DNA from: JBLHOS01 sp047623825
GTDB lineage: Bacteria; Pseudomonadota; Alphaproteobacteria; Rhodobacterales; Rhodobacteraceae
Assembly: GCA_047623825.1 (NCBI GenBank)
Contig: JBLHOS010000023.1
Span: 1-34,916 of the forward strand
DNA length: 34,916 nucleotides
Reading direction: 5' to 3'
The notes beneath the pieces are model-generated. The model was given only the letters and a program-made list of their open reading frames with translations. It searched no databases and was not told the DNA's origin. How positions within the stretch are numbered: the first letter of the stretch is position 1; the number at the start of each line of letters is the position of its first letter. The translations under genes and the position numbers were made by a program. Below are positions 7,825-15,988 of this stretch, piece by piece.

Positions 7825-8631
7825 ATGTTATCCCTGCGTCCAGTTGCGTCACTCTGGATTGGAACCGAGCTCCATTACATCAACCAGCTGTGCTTGAAAT
7901 CCCATCTGCGACACGGACACCCGGTAACGCTGTATTGCACCGACGAGATCACGAACGTGCCCGAGGGTGTTGAAGTGCAGCCTGCGTCTAACATCATGGA
8001 TATCCCAATGAACATTGTAGAGCATACGTCAGCGTCGTTTTTGTCGAATGTTTTCCGGTACAAGATGATCCGGCAAACAGGTGCGATCTGGATCGATTGC
8101 GACGCATTTTGCAACAGGCCGTTTCCGGATGAGTCTGAGTGGATATTTGCTGGCCATGGCATGCGGGGCGCGTTGAATTGCGGTGTCGTGAGCTTGCCCA
8201 GTAATTGCGAATTAATGGACAGGCTCTTGGCCTATTACGACGATTTACCAGACTATCCACCGTGGTGGAACAAGAGCCAGCGAAAGAAGATGGACCGGCA
8301 GGACGATGGTCTGCCGCTTGCCGTGCGGATCTACAATGCTGAGCGGACGGCGTTCGGACCGCAGGCGTTTACGCATTTCGCGAAGGAGACAGGGGATTTC
8401 GACCTAGCGATGGCGTCTGAGGTACTTTATCCGGTGCCGTTCCAACTCAATGATATATTCTTCGATCCACATGGCCCGGTTGAAGGCTGGTTCACCGATA
8501 AGACGTTGTCAGTGCATCTCTATACCAATGGAACCAAGCCTTGGTGGCGCAAGCATATACCGCTGGCGAATTCCTATGCGGCGCGCATGTGTGAAGAGCT
8601 TGAAATCGACCCGGCTAAGGCATTGCAATGA
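7825..8631 (+). CDS. Glycosyltransferase with DxD motif (GT32/capsular-type), copy A
   Basis: The ATG at 7825 is chosen over an upstream TTG at 7810 because GAAAGG lies 8 bases ahead of it and the paralogue starts at the same place. The 268-residue protein has the N-terminal PVASLWIG and HPVTLYCTD of a GT-A fold and a metal/nucleotide-sugar DCDAF motif (D91, D93) after FRYKMIRQTGAIWI. A C-terminal SVHLYTNGTKPWWRK segment is the type seen near the active site of GT32/alpha-1,4-galactosyltransferase-like enzymes. It should be cytosolic, transferring a sugar to a polysaccharide or lipid-linked glycan; donor and acceptor are unknown. It is roughly 70% identical by eye to the gene at 15080-15892, with different codon use. 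Confidence 0.85.
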   Translation: MLSLRPVASLWIGTELHYINQLCLKSHLRHGHPVTLYCTDEITNVPEGVEVQPASNIMDIPMNIVEHTSASFLSNVFRYKMIRQTGAIWIDCDAFCNRPFPDESEWIFAGHGMRGALNCGVVSLPSNCELMDRLLAYYDDLPDYPPWWNKSQRKKMDRQDDGLPLAVRIYNAERTAFGPQAFTHFAKETGDFDLAMASEVLYPVPFQLNDIFFDPHGPVEGWFTDKTLSVHLYTNGTKPWWRKHIPLANSYAARMCEELEIDPAKALQ

Positions 8632-8674
8632 ACGAGGGACGGCTATTAGACTTATATAATGCCGCTGTAGTTGC

Positions 8675-8706
8675 GGGTCTCGACCAGACGAGTGTGTTCG
8701 AGACCC
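8675..8706 (+). other. Perfect 9-bp inverted repeat between two glycosyltransferase genes
   Basis: GGGTCTCGA (8675-8683) and TCGAGACCC (8698-8706) are exact reverse complements around a 14-base loop, in the 163-base gap between the two glycosyltransferase genes. No T-run follows, so it is not a standard terminator. An RNA hairpin or a protein-binding site is possible. Confidence 0.45.
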
Positions 8707-8794
8707 ATGGTAACAATTGCGACAGCCTGTGTTTGATCCCTCGCGTGCTTTTCTTCGAGGCCTCTGCATCCACTGATATGAAACAGGCTTGGAT

Positions 8795-9769
8795 ATGATA
8801 GATGTTGCGCCAGTGACTGCGCGTTTCGAGGAGGACCCCTCGCTGACGATATTCTTTATCGTCGAGCCGCCTACATACCAGAATTATGCTTGCTATTTGG
8901 CGGCGTCAATCCGCACTCATTTTCCACGCAATGTGACTTTGGTAGGCTATTGCCCGGAGCACCGGATGGAGGAGCTCGACCCTAAAGTCGTGGAGACATT
9001 GCGACGCATGGACTGCGTTGTGCGCCCGTTCCATACAAAAGGGCGGTTTGACCCCGAATACCCCCATGGCAATAAGTTATTGGCCTGCATGGAGTCGCGG
9101 GAGACGACATACTCCGGCTTCGTCGATTCAGACGTGCTCATGATCCGCGACAACGATGTTGGAAATTTGGTGCGCGCGGGCCAGGTCTCAGCCTCGGTGG
9201 CAGCGTCGATGTATTGGGCACCGCAAAAAATTTGGAACAAAATCTACGGCGAACTGGGGATGCCAGTCCCCGAAGACCGTGTGATGCTGATGCGTGATCG
9301 ACGACGGCCCCGCATTCCGTATTACAGTTCAGGGTTCGTATTGTTTCCTGAAGGGCACCGAACGGAAGACGGCCTGAGCTTCCCAGAAGTCTGGATGGAT
9401 ACCGCGCTGCGGATCGACCGGATCGAGGGTCTGACCAAAAAGAGGCCATATCTCGACCAGATGAGCCTGCCTGCTGCAATCAAAAGGGCTGGACTAGACT
9501 GGAACGAGCTACCGGAAGAGCAGCATTTCATTCTAGGGGGCGTATTGAAGGGAGAACCATTCCCTGTGGAGCAAGATATTTACACCGTCCATTACCGCAA
9601 GTGGGACATCCTCGCGCAGAATAAGCTGGCCGAGCATGGGTACCGATGTCTGAAACGCCAGACAGGAACGCGTCGGATCAGCCATATCTGGGAGGTGGAG
9701 AACCCGTCAGATACGGCTACGCTAGAAACTGCCCCAATGGGGGCCCGCCCCATCATTGATCCAGATTAA
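8795..9769 (+). CDS. Putative GT-A type glycosyltransferase (hypothetical)
   Basis: The ATG at 8795 is preferred over the TTG at 8789. The 324-residue protein has a GT-A-like start (LTIFFIVEPPTYQNYACYLA), then a VDSDVLMI segment carrying a DxD motif at D111-D113, as in GT8-like transferases. Later come YYSSGFVLFP, typical of the acceptor-binding strand in such enzymes, and YLDQMSLPAAI. The exact GT family is not recognised. There is no membrane segment, so a cytosolic role in polysaccharide assembly is likely. It lies 163 bases after glycosyltransferase copy A on the same strand, and the two probably act in one pathway. Confidence 0.7.
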   Translation: MIDVAPVTARFEEDPSLTIFFIVEPPTYQNYACYLAASIRTHFPRNVTLVGYCPEHRMEELDPKVVETLRRMDCVVRPFHTKGRFDPEYPHGNKLLACMESRETTYSGFVDSDVLMIRDNDVGNLVRAGQVSASVAASMYWAPQKIWNKIYGELGMPVPEDRVMLMRDRRRPRIPYYSSGFVLFPEGHRTEDGLSFPEVWMDTALRIDRIEGLTKKRPYLDQMSLPAAIKRAGLDWNELPEEQHFILGGVLKGEPFPVEQDIYTVHYRKWDILAQNKLAEHGYRCLKRQTGTRRISHIWEVENPSDTATLETAPMGARPIIDPD

Positions 9770-9796
9770 AGCGTCTCGCCTTTTCAATCACTCAAC

Positions 9797-10096
9797 ATGC
9801 ACCACCAATGTCCCGAGTGCGGCGAAGCCGGGACAGCTTTAAGTGATATGCGATGTCTCACCGTGATGCAGCAATACGTAAAGGGGCTGGCGCATCACAA
9901 TCCTGCAGAGGCCGAAGCCATCGCACGCCTACTGCGCCAGATCAAAGGGTTCATTTGGAATGGCAACCTGCACTATGGGCAGACGACGAACGAAGACCGG
10001 GTTATCGATCTAGAAAACGTCAATGGGCTGAGAGAGCGCAGCCGCTTGGCGTCAATTCCGGCTATTTGGCGATTTGTGTGTGGGGGTTGGTTTTAG
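9797..10096 (+). pseudogene. ISKra4-like transposase fragment
   Basis: The frame has an ATG at 9797, but only the centre looks ancestral: VMQQYVKGLAHHNPAEAEAI, then LLRQIKGFIWNGNLHYG and NEDRVIDLEN. This resembles the helical spacer of ISKra4-type DDE transposases (QYVKGLAHH, KGFLWNGN). The DDE motifs on either side are missing. The fragment ends where ISL3 begins at about 10097, consistent with truncation by that insertion. The first 20 residues probably are not part of the ancestral gene. Confidence 0.5.
9809..9835 (+). terminator. Hairpin downstream of the glycosyltransferase gene, possible terminator
   Basis: TGTCCCG (9809-9815) and CGGGACA (9829-9835) form a 7-bp GC-rich stem with a 13-base loop, 39 bases after the stop of the glycosyltransferase. 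Only a short T-run (GCTTT) follows, so termination strength is doubtful. The stem overlaps the start of the ISKra4-like fragment. Confidence 0.3.
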
Positions 10097-10097
10097 G

Positions 10098-11340
10098 TCA
10101 CTTGATGATGTCCCCATATGTTGTGGTGTAGGGTGATGCTGACAGGTGGCTGAGCTTGGCAGCGATCAGGTAGACCATGAGGGTAAGGTTGCGGGGTTTG
10201 CGATAGCCTCGGGCGCGCGCCTTTGCGGCTAGCATCAAGCCGTTGATCGCTTCAACCGAGCCATTACTCAGGGCGCTGTCGAAGCAATTGAGGATGCCAT
10301 CCCAGTAAGCTTTCAGGGTCAAGGCGATTTTCTTGAAGGGTGCCAGCCTACTGCGGCGCGCCCATCGGAACCAGGCCTGCATCTGCACCTCTGCCTCCGT
10401 CTTTGTGCTGGCCATGGCGAAGATTTCGCGCAGCGCTTCCTTCAAGCGGAAGGCGCGCCCTGTCTTCAGCTGCATGCGCGGCAGCGTGTAGTGCTGTGCA
10501 ATCTGTTTTTTGGTCCACTTCTCTTTGTCCTTGAGCCAAATCCATCGGTTGCGTTTCAGGGCGAGCTCTGCGCGCACCTCAGCACGTCTGACCTCTTCCA
10601 GCGCGGCGTTGGCCAGCTGGATGACGTGGAACCGGTCGAAGATGATGGCCGCGTTCGGCAGGTGCCTACCGACGCCGGCAATATAGGCCCTGCTCATATC
10701 GATGCAGGCAGCAGTGATGGCGTCCGGATCGCCACCATGGGTACGGAGGTCTGCAGTGAAAGTCTTGACCGTGCCCGCATTGCGGCCTTCACAGGCAAAG
10801 AGCAGTCTTCCCGCCTCGAGATCATGGAACAGGGTGATGCCGCGCTGCTGTCTCGTCGATCCCGACAGCTGTTACGTCGCTGAAGTCCTCCAGCTCGCGC
10901 GCAGCCGGGACGTAGTGGTCAAGCACGCGCCATAACCGGTCGTCCCCGATCTCGAGAAGATCGGCTATGGCCTTCACCGGCATCTCTTTGGCCAGAGCTA
11001 TCACGAAAACCTCGAACAATTGGCTGAAGCCGCTGCCGCTGCGCGCCCAAGGAACCGGGACTTGTCCGATCTTGCCGCACTGCGTGCAAGCAACACGGGG
11101 AACGGAGGCGTGGATGAACGCCTTATGCTCGAAAAAACGCGGATACTCCTAGGTCCGGGGCCGCGTGTCGTGTACCGACTGATCGGGCGCACCGCAGGAC
11201 GGGCAGGCGAACAGGATACCCGACTTGAAGCGGACCTCGAAGTAGATCTCCTTGGCCTTGGCATCGAAGCGAACGTCGGCGACGCTCCAGGGTGCCTGCA
11301 GGCCAAGCGCCATCGTGAACAAGCTCGTCTCTGGCCCCAT
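10098..11340 (-). pseudogene. ISL3-family transposase, nearly complete, inactivated by one stop and one frameshift
   Basis: The frame from ATG at 11338-11340 begins MGPETSLFTMALGL. It continues with the zf-ISL3 zinc-binding part (FACPSCGAPD ... RVACTQCGKIG), the helix-turn-helix region (KEMPVKAIADLLEIGDDRLW), and the DDE domain (TAVGIDETAA, IIFDRFHVIQLANAALEEVR, SNGSVEAINGLMLAAK), ending at 10098. About 414 codons is normal for ISL3. There are two lesions. TAG at 11149-11151 sits where the family usually has tryptophan. A frameshift near 10845 separates TAVGIDETAA from GITLFHDLEAG. The rest of the gene is intact, so the inactivation looks recent. Confidence 0.9.
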
Positions 11341-11761
11341 GGTCCCCCTCCATCCGCTGGCCTCCGGGAACGACGCTCTGCCCAAAGATATCGCGGGCGC
11401 CAATAGATCCGGCGCGTCAGGCGCTGCGATATTTGTCGTCTCCGCGCCAGACGAGCCTCACGCCACAAACACAAAATCTGGTATCGGCAGACACAACACC
11501 AGACCCGTCAACCCGCACAAATCACGAAGGGACCAAATCAAACCGTCCGGAGAACGCCGCTGGAGAATTTCCACCACTTTCGAGACACAACCGTCCCACG
11601 CTTTGGGGTACTCTCCTAACCGATAACTCAAGGAGAGCGCTTCTCTGAATCGCCCTGCGGGGCCATCAAACACCCTTGTCCCCCGAGGAGATCGAACCTA
11701 TAGCGTGCAGCCTAATAAGGGTATATATCCCAGAGAGTGGGATCAGCAAAATAAAGCCGGT
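11341..11761. other. IS debris and leader upstream of the FkbM-type gene
   Basis: No convincing gene lies here. The stretch contains the right copy of the 27-bp repeat (11534-11560). A minus-strand frame across it (11458-11673) has a vague likeness to IS5-type transposases (SLRDLCGLTGL, IPDF), too weak to call. CTCTCCT (11611-11617) and AGGAGAG (11631-11637) form a 7-bp inverted repeat with a 13-base loop in the presumed leader of the methyltransferase gene. Confidence 0.4.
11534..11560 (-). repeat. 27-bp repeat, right copy (inverted partner at 6545-6571)
   Basis: The reverse complement is identical over 27 bases to 6545-6571. It lies in non-coding debris about 190 bases beyond the ISL3 transposase start. 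The two copies face each other across 5 kb containing the glycosyltransferase genes and several IS fossils. Confidence 0.75.
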
Positions 11762-12631
11762 ATGAGCAAGCAGTTCGACACCCATAGACTGAATGATTTG
11801 GTGGCAATGCTTCGCCCCGAGCGCCGTACGCGGATCGTGGATGTGGGTGCCAATCCAATCAATGAAAACCCCTATCTGAAACTGCTGCAGTCGGGGCATG
11901 CGGAGGTCTGGGGATTTGAGCCCAACCCCGTCGCCTTTGCCCGGCTGGCCGAAACCGATACTGAGCATTATTTTCCGCACGCCGTGGGGGATGGATCGAA
12001 GCAGACCCTTTATATCACTAAGGCGCCGGCGTTTACCTCGCTATATCGTCCCAATGCCACGGTATTTGGACATCTCGGCCAAATGGGTCGAGCGTCGACT
12101 GTATTGGAAGAGGTGGAGATCGAGACCAGGGCGTTAGACGATATACCGGGCCTGCCAGATTTTGATCTGTTGAAGATCGACGTGGAGGGTGCCGAGACCT
12201 TGGTCTTCGAGGGAGCGAAGGACAAGCTGTCACGCGCGGTGGCGGTAATCTCAGAGGTGGCATTCCTGCCGCTCTCGATGGGTCAGCCCCTTTTAGATGA
12301 GCAAATGCGCATCTTGAGAGGGCACGGTTTCGACTTCCAGAAGTTCTTGGGATTGAGTAATTTCACGATCCGGGGGCCGCTAGCCGTTCACCTGTCGCCC
12401 GCTCATCATCGCGACCAGGCGGTGAATGGCGATGCTTCGTTCCTGCGCAGCCTTCTGGCACCCGAAGCGATCGAGACGGAGCAGCTCAAGCATATGGCAA
12501 TCCTGTGCGACGCGGTTCTAAACAGCTTCGCTCTGGTGGCGCGGTGCCTCGAATTTCTCATCGCACGCGACGTGACCACCACATCGCGCGCAATCCAGTA
12601 TCTAAAGCAAGTGCCGCATTCAGCAGACTGA
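11762..12631 (+). CDS. FkbM-family methyltransferase
   Basis: The ATG at 11762 gives 289 residues; an upstream GTG at 11705 would add 19 atypical ones. This is a class I SAM-dependent methyltransferase of the FkbM type. Motif I is IVDVGANPINENPYL, where the usual GANxG glycine is replaced. The acidic motif is VWGFEPNP, followed by HAVGDGSKQTLYI, and the FkbM signature is DFDLLKIDVEGAETLVFEGA. About 90 residues at the C-terminus go beyond the core. FkbM enzymes methylate sugars in many exopolysaccharide clusters; given neighbours, O-methylation of a glycan is likely. The sulfatase fragment follows 23 bases later with a strong ribosome binding site, so the two were probably cotranscribed. Confidence 0.88.
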   Translation: MSKQFDTHRLNDLVAMLRPERRTRIVDVGANPINENPYLKLLQSGHAEVWGFEPNPVAFARLAETDTEHYFPHAVGDGSKQTLYITKAPAFTSLYRPNATVFGHLGQMGRASTVLEEVEIETRALDDIPGLPDFDLLKIDVEGAETLVFEGAKDKLSRAVAVISEVAFLPLSMGQPLLDEQMRILRGHGFDFQKFLGLSNFTIRGPLAVHLSPAHHRDQAVNGDASFLRSLLAPEAIETEQLKHMAILCDAVLNSFALVARCLEFLIARDVTTTSRAIQYLKQVPHSAD

Positions 12632-12644
12632 TCAAAGGTCGCCT

Positions 12645-12650
12645 AAGGAG
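12645..12650 (+). promoter_or_regulatory. Strong ribosome binding site for the broken sulfatase gene
   Basis: AAGGAG sits 4 bases ahead of the ATG at 12655, so translation initiation appears intact although the gene it serves is interrupted. Confidence 0.7.
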
Positions 12651-12654
12651 CCAC

Positions 12655-13254
12655 ATGACGCAAGAGACTCGCAAGAATATCCTTTTAATCAGTTTCGACG
12701 ATTGCAGCGCCTATCACCATATCCGCAGTGTCTTCGGGCAATACTTGCAGATCCCCAACCTAGACCTGATTGCAGGTGTGTCGACGCATTTTCAGTCGGC
12801 TTACTGCCAGGCCACTGTCTGTGGCCCATCGCGGGCCAGCTTCATGACCGGGCGGACGCCGCATGAGTTGGGTATTTTTGATAATACAGTGAACCTGTTC
12901 GACCGAGCCGACGCAACAGATGCCTAGTCCTACAAACTGAAGCAGGCGGGGTATTTTTGTTCGTCCGGCGGCAAAGTCCACCACGGATATGGACCGCTGC
13001 CCAAAGCGCACCACGACCTCCGTGAATTCGTCGAGACCGATCAGATCGGGTTGGAGTTTTGGCGAAATATGCGAGCCCGACGCAGTTTGCGCAAATGGAA
13101 GCGGGCGCTGGTCGATAGCTTGGTCAAGAAAGATCACCCAAAACTGACGCTACGGGCCTGCAATATCTTGTTGAAAGAGGAGCAGTTTTTCTTTGCGCAT
13201 CGCGCACGAAAAGAGGTGCTTGCAGCCCATCCGGAACTTGAAAAGGGGTCTTAG
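12655..13254 (+). pseudogene. Sulfatase, N-terminal fragment with internal TAG and foreign-looking tail
   Basis: The first 90 codons are a sulfatase N-terminus: KNILLISFDDCSAYH with metal-binding DD, IPNLDLIAG, and the nucleophile motif CGPSR at residues 56-60 followed by ASFMTGRTPHELGI. A TAG at 12925-12927 interrupts the frame. The same frame then continues with sulfatase-like SYKLKQAGYFCSSGGKVHHGYGP, matching the usual GKxxH segment. From about 13050 the frame no longer resembles a sulfatase (a basic, helical tail ending PELEKGS). A family member would be about 450-550 residues, so most of the domain is lost. Its last codon overlaps the end of the opposing gene. It belongs to a different sulfatase subgroup (CxPSR) from the gene at 3758. 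Confidence 0.8.
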
Positions 13255-15071
13255 ACCGGTTTCTGGGCCCCGACCTGGCTGAAAATCAGCGTGTCGTCAC
13301 GGCCTTCGTCAGTGATATCTTCAAATCCCAATGCAGTCAGGACCGGGCCAAAGCCTTGGCGATTGGCCGTGGCGTTATCGGTCCCGGTGCAGGCGATCAA
13401 TATGCGGGTGACGGTCGTCAACGGCGCTGCTGATACTTCGGTTGGGGACAGATCACCGCGCGACAGGCGCAGCGCATCAGGCCGAAAATCCGTTAACAAT
13501 GCTGCAAAACCGCTCGCCACTCCATCAGGATCGTTGGGGAAAACCAATGGGCCATCCGTCACCTTTAATCTGGCGCTATCACCAAGATCGTTTGTGCGGG
13601 CCAGATCGCGGGCCAGTGCCACCAGATCACCGCGTGTTTCTTGCGCCATAACGATCAGCGCAGGGTCCGAAATCGCAGCCTTCATTGCAAGGAACCCTAT
13701 ACCGGCGCCGACCTCTAGATAACGTTCGGCACCGCCCAGATCAGACGAGATTGTTCGGGCCGCACGGCGCTCAAACTTACCCGATCGGGCGAGTTCCAGC
13801 GCCGTCGGGGCAAATATCCGTTGGTCTATTGGCAGGCGGATGCCTTGGTTCTCAACCTGCTCAATCGGGAAATCACGCGACAGATCAATCGGTGCAGACA
13901 TATAATGATCTTCAGTCTGCCGCAGCCAACCGGAACCCGCAGACTGCGTTGGCGCAGCGGTCTGTTTGCCGGACGCTTTGGCCTCAACTGCTGACATTTG
14001 TGCGGCAATCTTGGCAGGATCGCGCGGTGTAGGCGGCGTCGCCTTGACGTCGGCAATCGGTATCTTGCTGGCCTCGATCAAGCCGTCTTTCAATTCCTGG
14101 TACCCATCGGATGATTTGTATTCGTCCAAGCGCGCCTCGGCCCGGTCAAGGGCCGCTTCATGCAGTTTGGCAAGAACCGCATCGGTCAGCAGACCGGCCA
14201 TGATCTCAGCGCGTTTGGCAGTATGGCGCAAAACTTGATCATCTCGCACTTCGTTGCGATCCTGTAGCGCCCAGTAATCCGCGTTATATTTGTCTTTCTT
14301 GTTGTTCACATTGCCCCGAAATTTGCGCAGCGCGTAGGCGTCGACCGATTTGACGGCATAGTGGTTCAACTGCGCCCAGTTATAACCGACAGTTCGCCTG
14401 ATAGAGCGCCAGCCGCGAAACTTGAAATAATCCTCCATCGGCTCACCTGAGCCGTTAAGCCAATGGATCTGATCGGGAAATCCGGTCTCAAGATGCTTGT
14501 TCTTGATCGAGGGGCGATGGATGCCAAGTTTCCAGAACTGCGGGTCAAACTTGAACAGCGTCTTGACACCCCAGCCCATGCGCCACATTGGCGGCGCGGA
14601 GAGCAAATATTGCTCAGTCACAGGATCGCGCGACCATTCAACGACATTGCCAGAGCCAAAAATACGCCAAGTAATGACGATACCGTTTGCGTCGCGCGCC
14701 GCAGCATCCGCGATCATCCCATCCAGATGGCCAGAGGGATGATTGATGCACAGAAACTCGTCCGCGTCGAAAACCATCAGCCAATCGGCGGCGGCCACAA
14801 CCGGTTCGACCTGCGCATGTTTTAACGCAGAGGGTTGCGGCTTGACCCCTTCGGCAATCACGTTTTCACGGTGATAGCCAAGGCCCAGTTCCTCTAGCCG
14901 CTGCAACATCTCTACGGTGCCATCAGAACAGTCGTTGGTGTAGACAAGGATATCGGTAAAGCCGACGGCCAGATGATGGGCGAACCATTCCAGCAGGTAC
15001 GGCGCCTCATCCTTCATCATCGACACCGCCAGAACGGAGCCATGCGGGCTATTATGTTTGGTCGGGATCAT
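13251..15071 (-). CDS. GT2-type glycosyltransferase fused to a methyltransferase-like C-terminal domain
   Basis: The start at 15069-15071 (MIPTKH) has GGAAGA 12 bases upstream and lies 8 bases after the preceding gene; a longer frame to 15170 would overlap that gene. The N-terminal 300 residues are a Glyco_tranf_2_4-type domain: VSMMKDEAPYLLEWFAHHLA, YTNDCSDGT, the metal site VFDADEFL, and a late NHYAVKS. A linker rich in lysine, alanine and proline (about 310-400) follows. The last 200 residues contain RYLEVGAGIGFLAMKAA, a SAM-binding-like loop, in a fold resembling FkbM methyltransferases but without their IDVEG signature. It shares its first domain with 15989-17041. A role in assembling and perhaps methylating a glycan is inferred. 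Confidence 0.85.
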   Translation of the reverse strand: MIPTKHNSPHGSVLAVSMMKDEAPYLLEWFAHHLAVGFTDILVYTNDCSDGTVEMLQRLEELGLGYHRENVIAEGVKPQPSALKHAQVEPVVAAADWLMVFDADEFLCINHPSGHLDGMIADAAARDANGIVITWRIFGSGNVVEWSRDPVTEQYLLSAPPMWRMGWGVKTLFKFDPQFWKLGIHRPSIKNKHLETGFPDQIHWLNGSGEPMEDYFKFRGWRSIRRTVGYNWAQLNHYAVKSVDAYALRKFRGNVNNKKDKYNADYWALQDRNEVRDDQVLRHTAKRAEIMAGLLTDAVLAKLHEAALDRAEARLDEYKSSDGYQELKDGLIEASKIPIADVKATPPTPRDPAKIAAQMSAVEAKASGKQTAAPTQSAGSGWLRQTEDHYMSAPIDLSRDFPIEQVENQGIRLPIDQRIFAPTALELARSGKFERRAARTISSDLGGAERYLEVGAGIGFLAMKAAISDPALIVMAQETRGDLVALARDLARTNDLGDSARLKVTDGPLVFPNDPDGVASGFAALLTDFRPDALRLSRGDLSPTEVSAAPLTTVTRILIACTGTDNATANRQGFGPVLTALGFEDITDEGRDDTLIFSQVGAQKPV

Positions 15072-15079
15072 CTGGGATA

Positions 15080-15892
15080 TTATTCTTCCAGTGCGGTCGC
15101 CGGATCGATCCCCATCTCTTGGCACATCCGCGCCGCATATGAATTTTCCAGCGGCACATTCTTGCGCCAATAGGGTTTGGTCCCATTGGTATAAAGGTGA
15201 ACTGACAGGGTCTGATCAGTGAACCACCCCTCTACCCGGCCGTGCGGATCGTAGAGGATATCGTTCAGCTGGAATGGCACCGGGTATAGCACATCTGGCG
15301 ACATCGCATGTTCATAATCACCAGTTTGTTTGGCGAAATGGGTAAAGGCCTGCGGGCCAAAGGCCGTTCGCTCGGTTCGGTAGATCCGAACGGCTCTGGG
15401 CAGAGAGCTGTCGAGGCGGTCCATCTTCTTGCGCTGGTTTTGGCGCCACCACGCAGGATAGTCGGGCAGATTGTCGTAATAGTCCAAAAGCTGGTCCATC
15501 AGATCACATTCGGGCGGCAAGCCAACGACACCACAATTTAGGGCGCCGCGCATGCCGTGACCGGCAAAAATGAACTTCTGCTCGTCGGGGAACGGGCGGT
15601 AGCAAAACGCATCACAATCGATCCAGACAGCGCCTGTGGCGCGGATCATCTTGTAGCGAAACACGTTGGACAGGAACGAGGCCGAGGTTTCGGCGACCAC
15701 ATTCATATCAATATCCATGATCTCATTGGCTTGGCGAACCTCAACACCCTCAGGCACATTTTCAACCGTGTCAGTGCAATACAGAGTCACCGGGTGCCCA
15801 TGTTTGAGATGAGAGATCAGGCAGACCTGATTAAGATATTGCAAGCGCGTGCCAATCCACAAAGAGGCGACGGGGCGACGGTCGAGTTTCAT
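15080..15892 (-). CDS. Glycosyltransferase with DxD motif (GT32/capsular-type), copy B
   Basis: The start at 15890-15892 has AGGA nine bases upstream. The 270-residue protein aligns end to end with the 7825-8631 protein. Shared segments include PVASLWIGT, HGHPVTLYCTD, ASFLSNVFRYKMIR, DCDAF (D92, D94), GHGMRGALNCGVV, ERTAFGPQAFTHFAK, PVPFQLNDI and SVHLYTNGTKP. Identity by eye is around 70%. Codon use is GC-richer than in copy A and closer to the core genes nearby. It is followed after 8 bases by the GT2-methyltransferase fusion on the same strand, so the two form an operon. Copy B is probably the resident gene; copy A may have arrived separately or diverged. Confidence 0.87.
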   Translation of the reverse strand: MKLDRRPVASLWIGTRLQYLNQVCLISHLKHGHPVTLYCTDTVENVPEGVEVRQANEIMDIDMNVVAETSASFLSNVFRYKMIRATGAVWIDCDAFCYRPFPDEQKFIFAGHGMRGALNCGVVGLPPECDLMDQLLDYYDNLPDYPAWWRQNQRKKMDRLDSSLPRAVRIYRTERTAFGPQAFTHFAKQTGDYEHAMSPDVLYPVPFQLNDILYDPHGRVEGWFTDQTLSVHLYTNGTKPYWRKNVPLENSYAARMCQEMGIDPATALEE

Positions 15893-15988
15893 GCTGATCC
15901 TGTAGGGTTATTTACTTCAGACTGAGAATAACAACGAACTCACTAAATGCCAGATGGATTTCTAAAAGGCCACCAGTTCGGATCTTAT

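Noticed and set aside
11458..11673. Possible IS5-type transposase fragment on the minus strand
   Set aside because: Only a few scattered residues (GLTGL, PDF) agree, which could be chance; kept as unassigned debris.
11690..11712. tRNA T-arm-like sequence (GGTTCGATCTCC on the minus strand)
   Set aside because: No five-base T stem, no anticodon or D arm nearby; not a tRNA.
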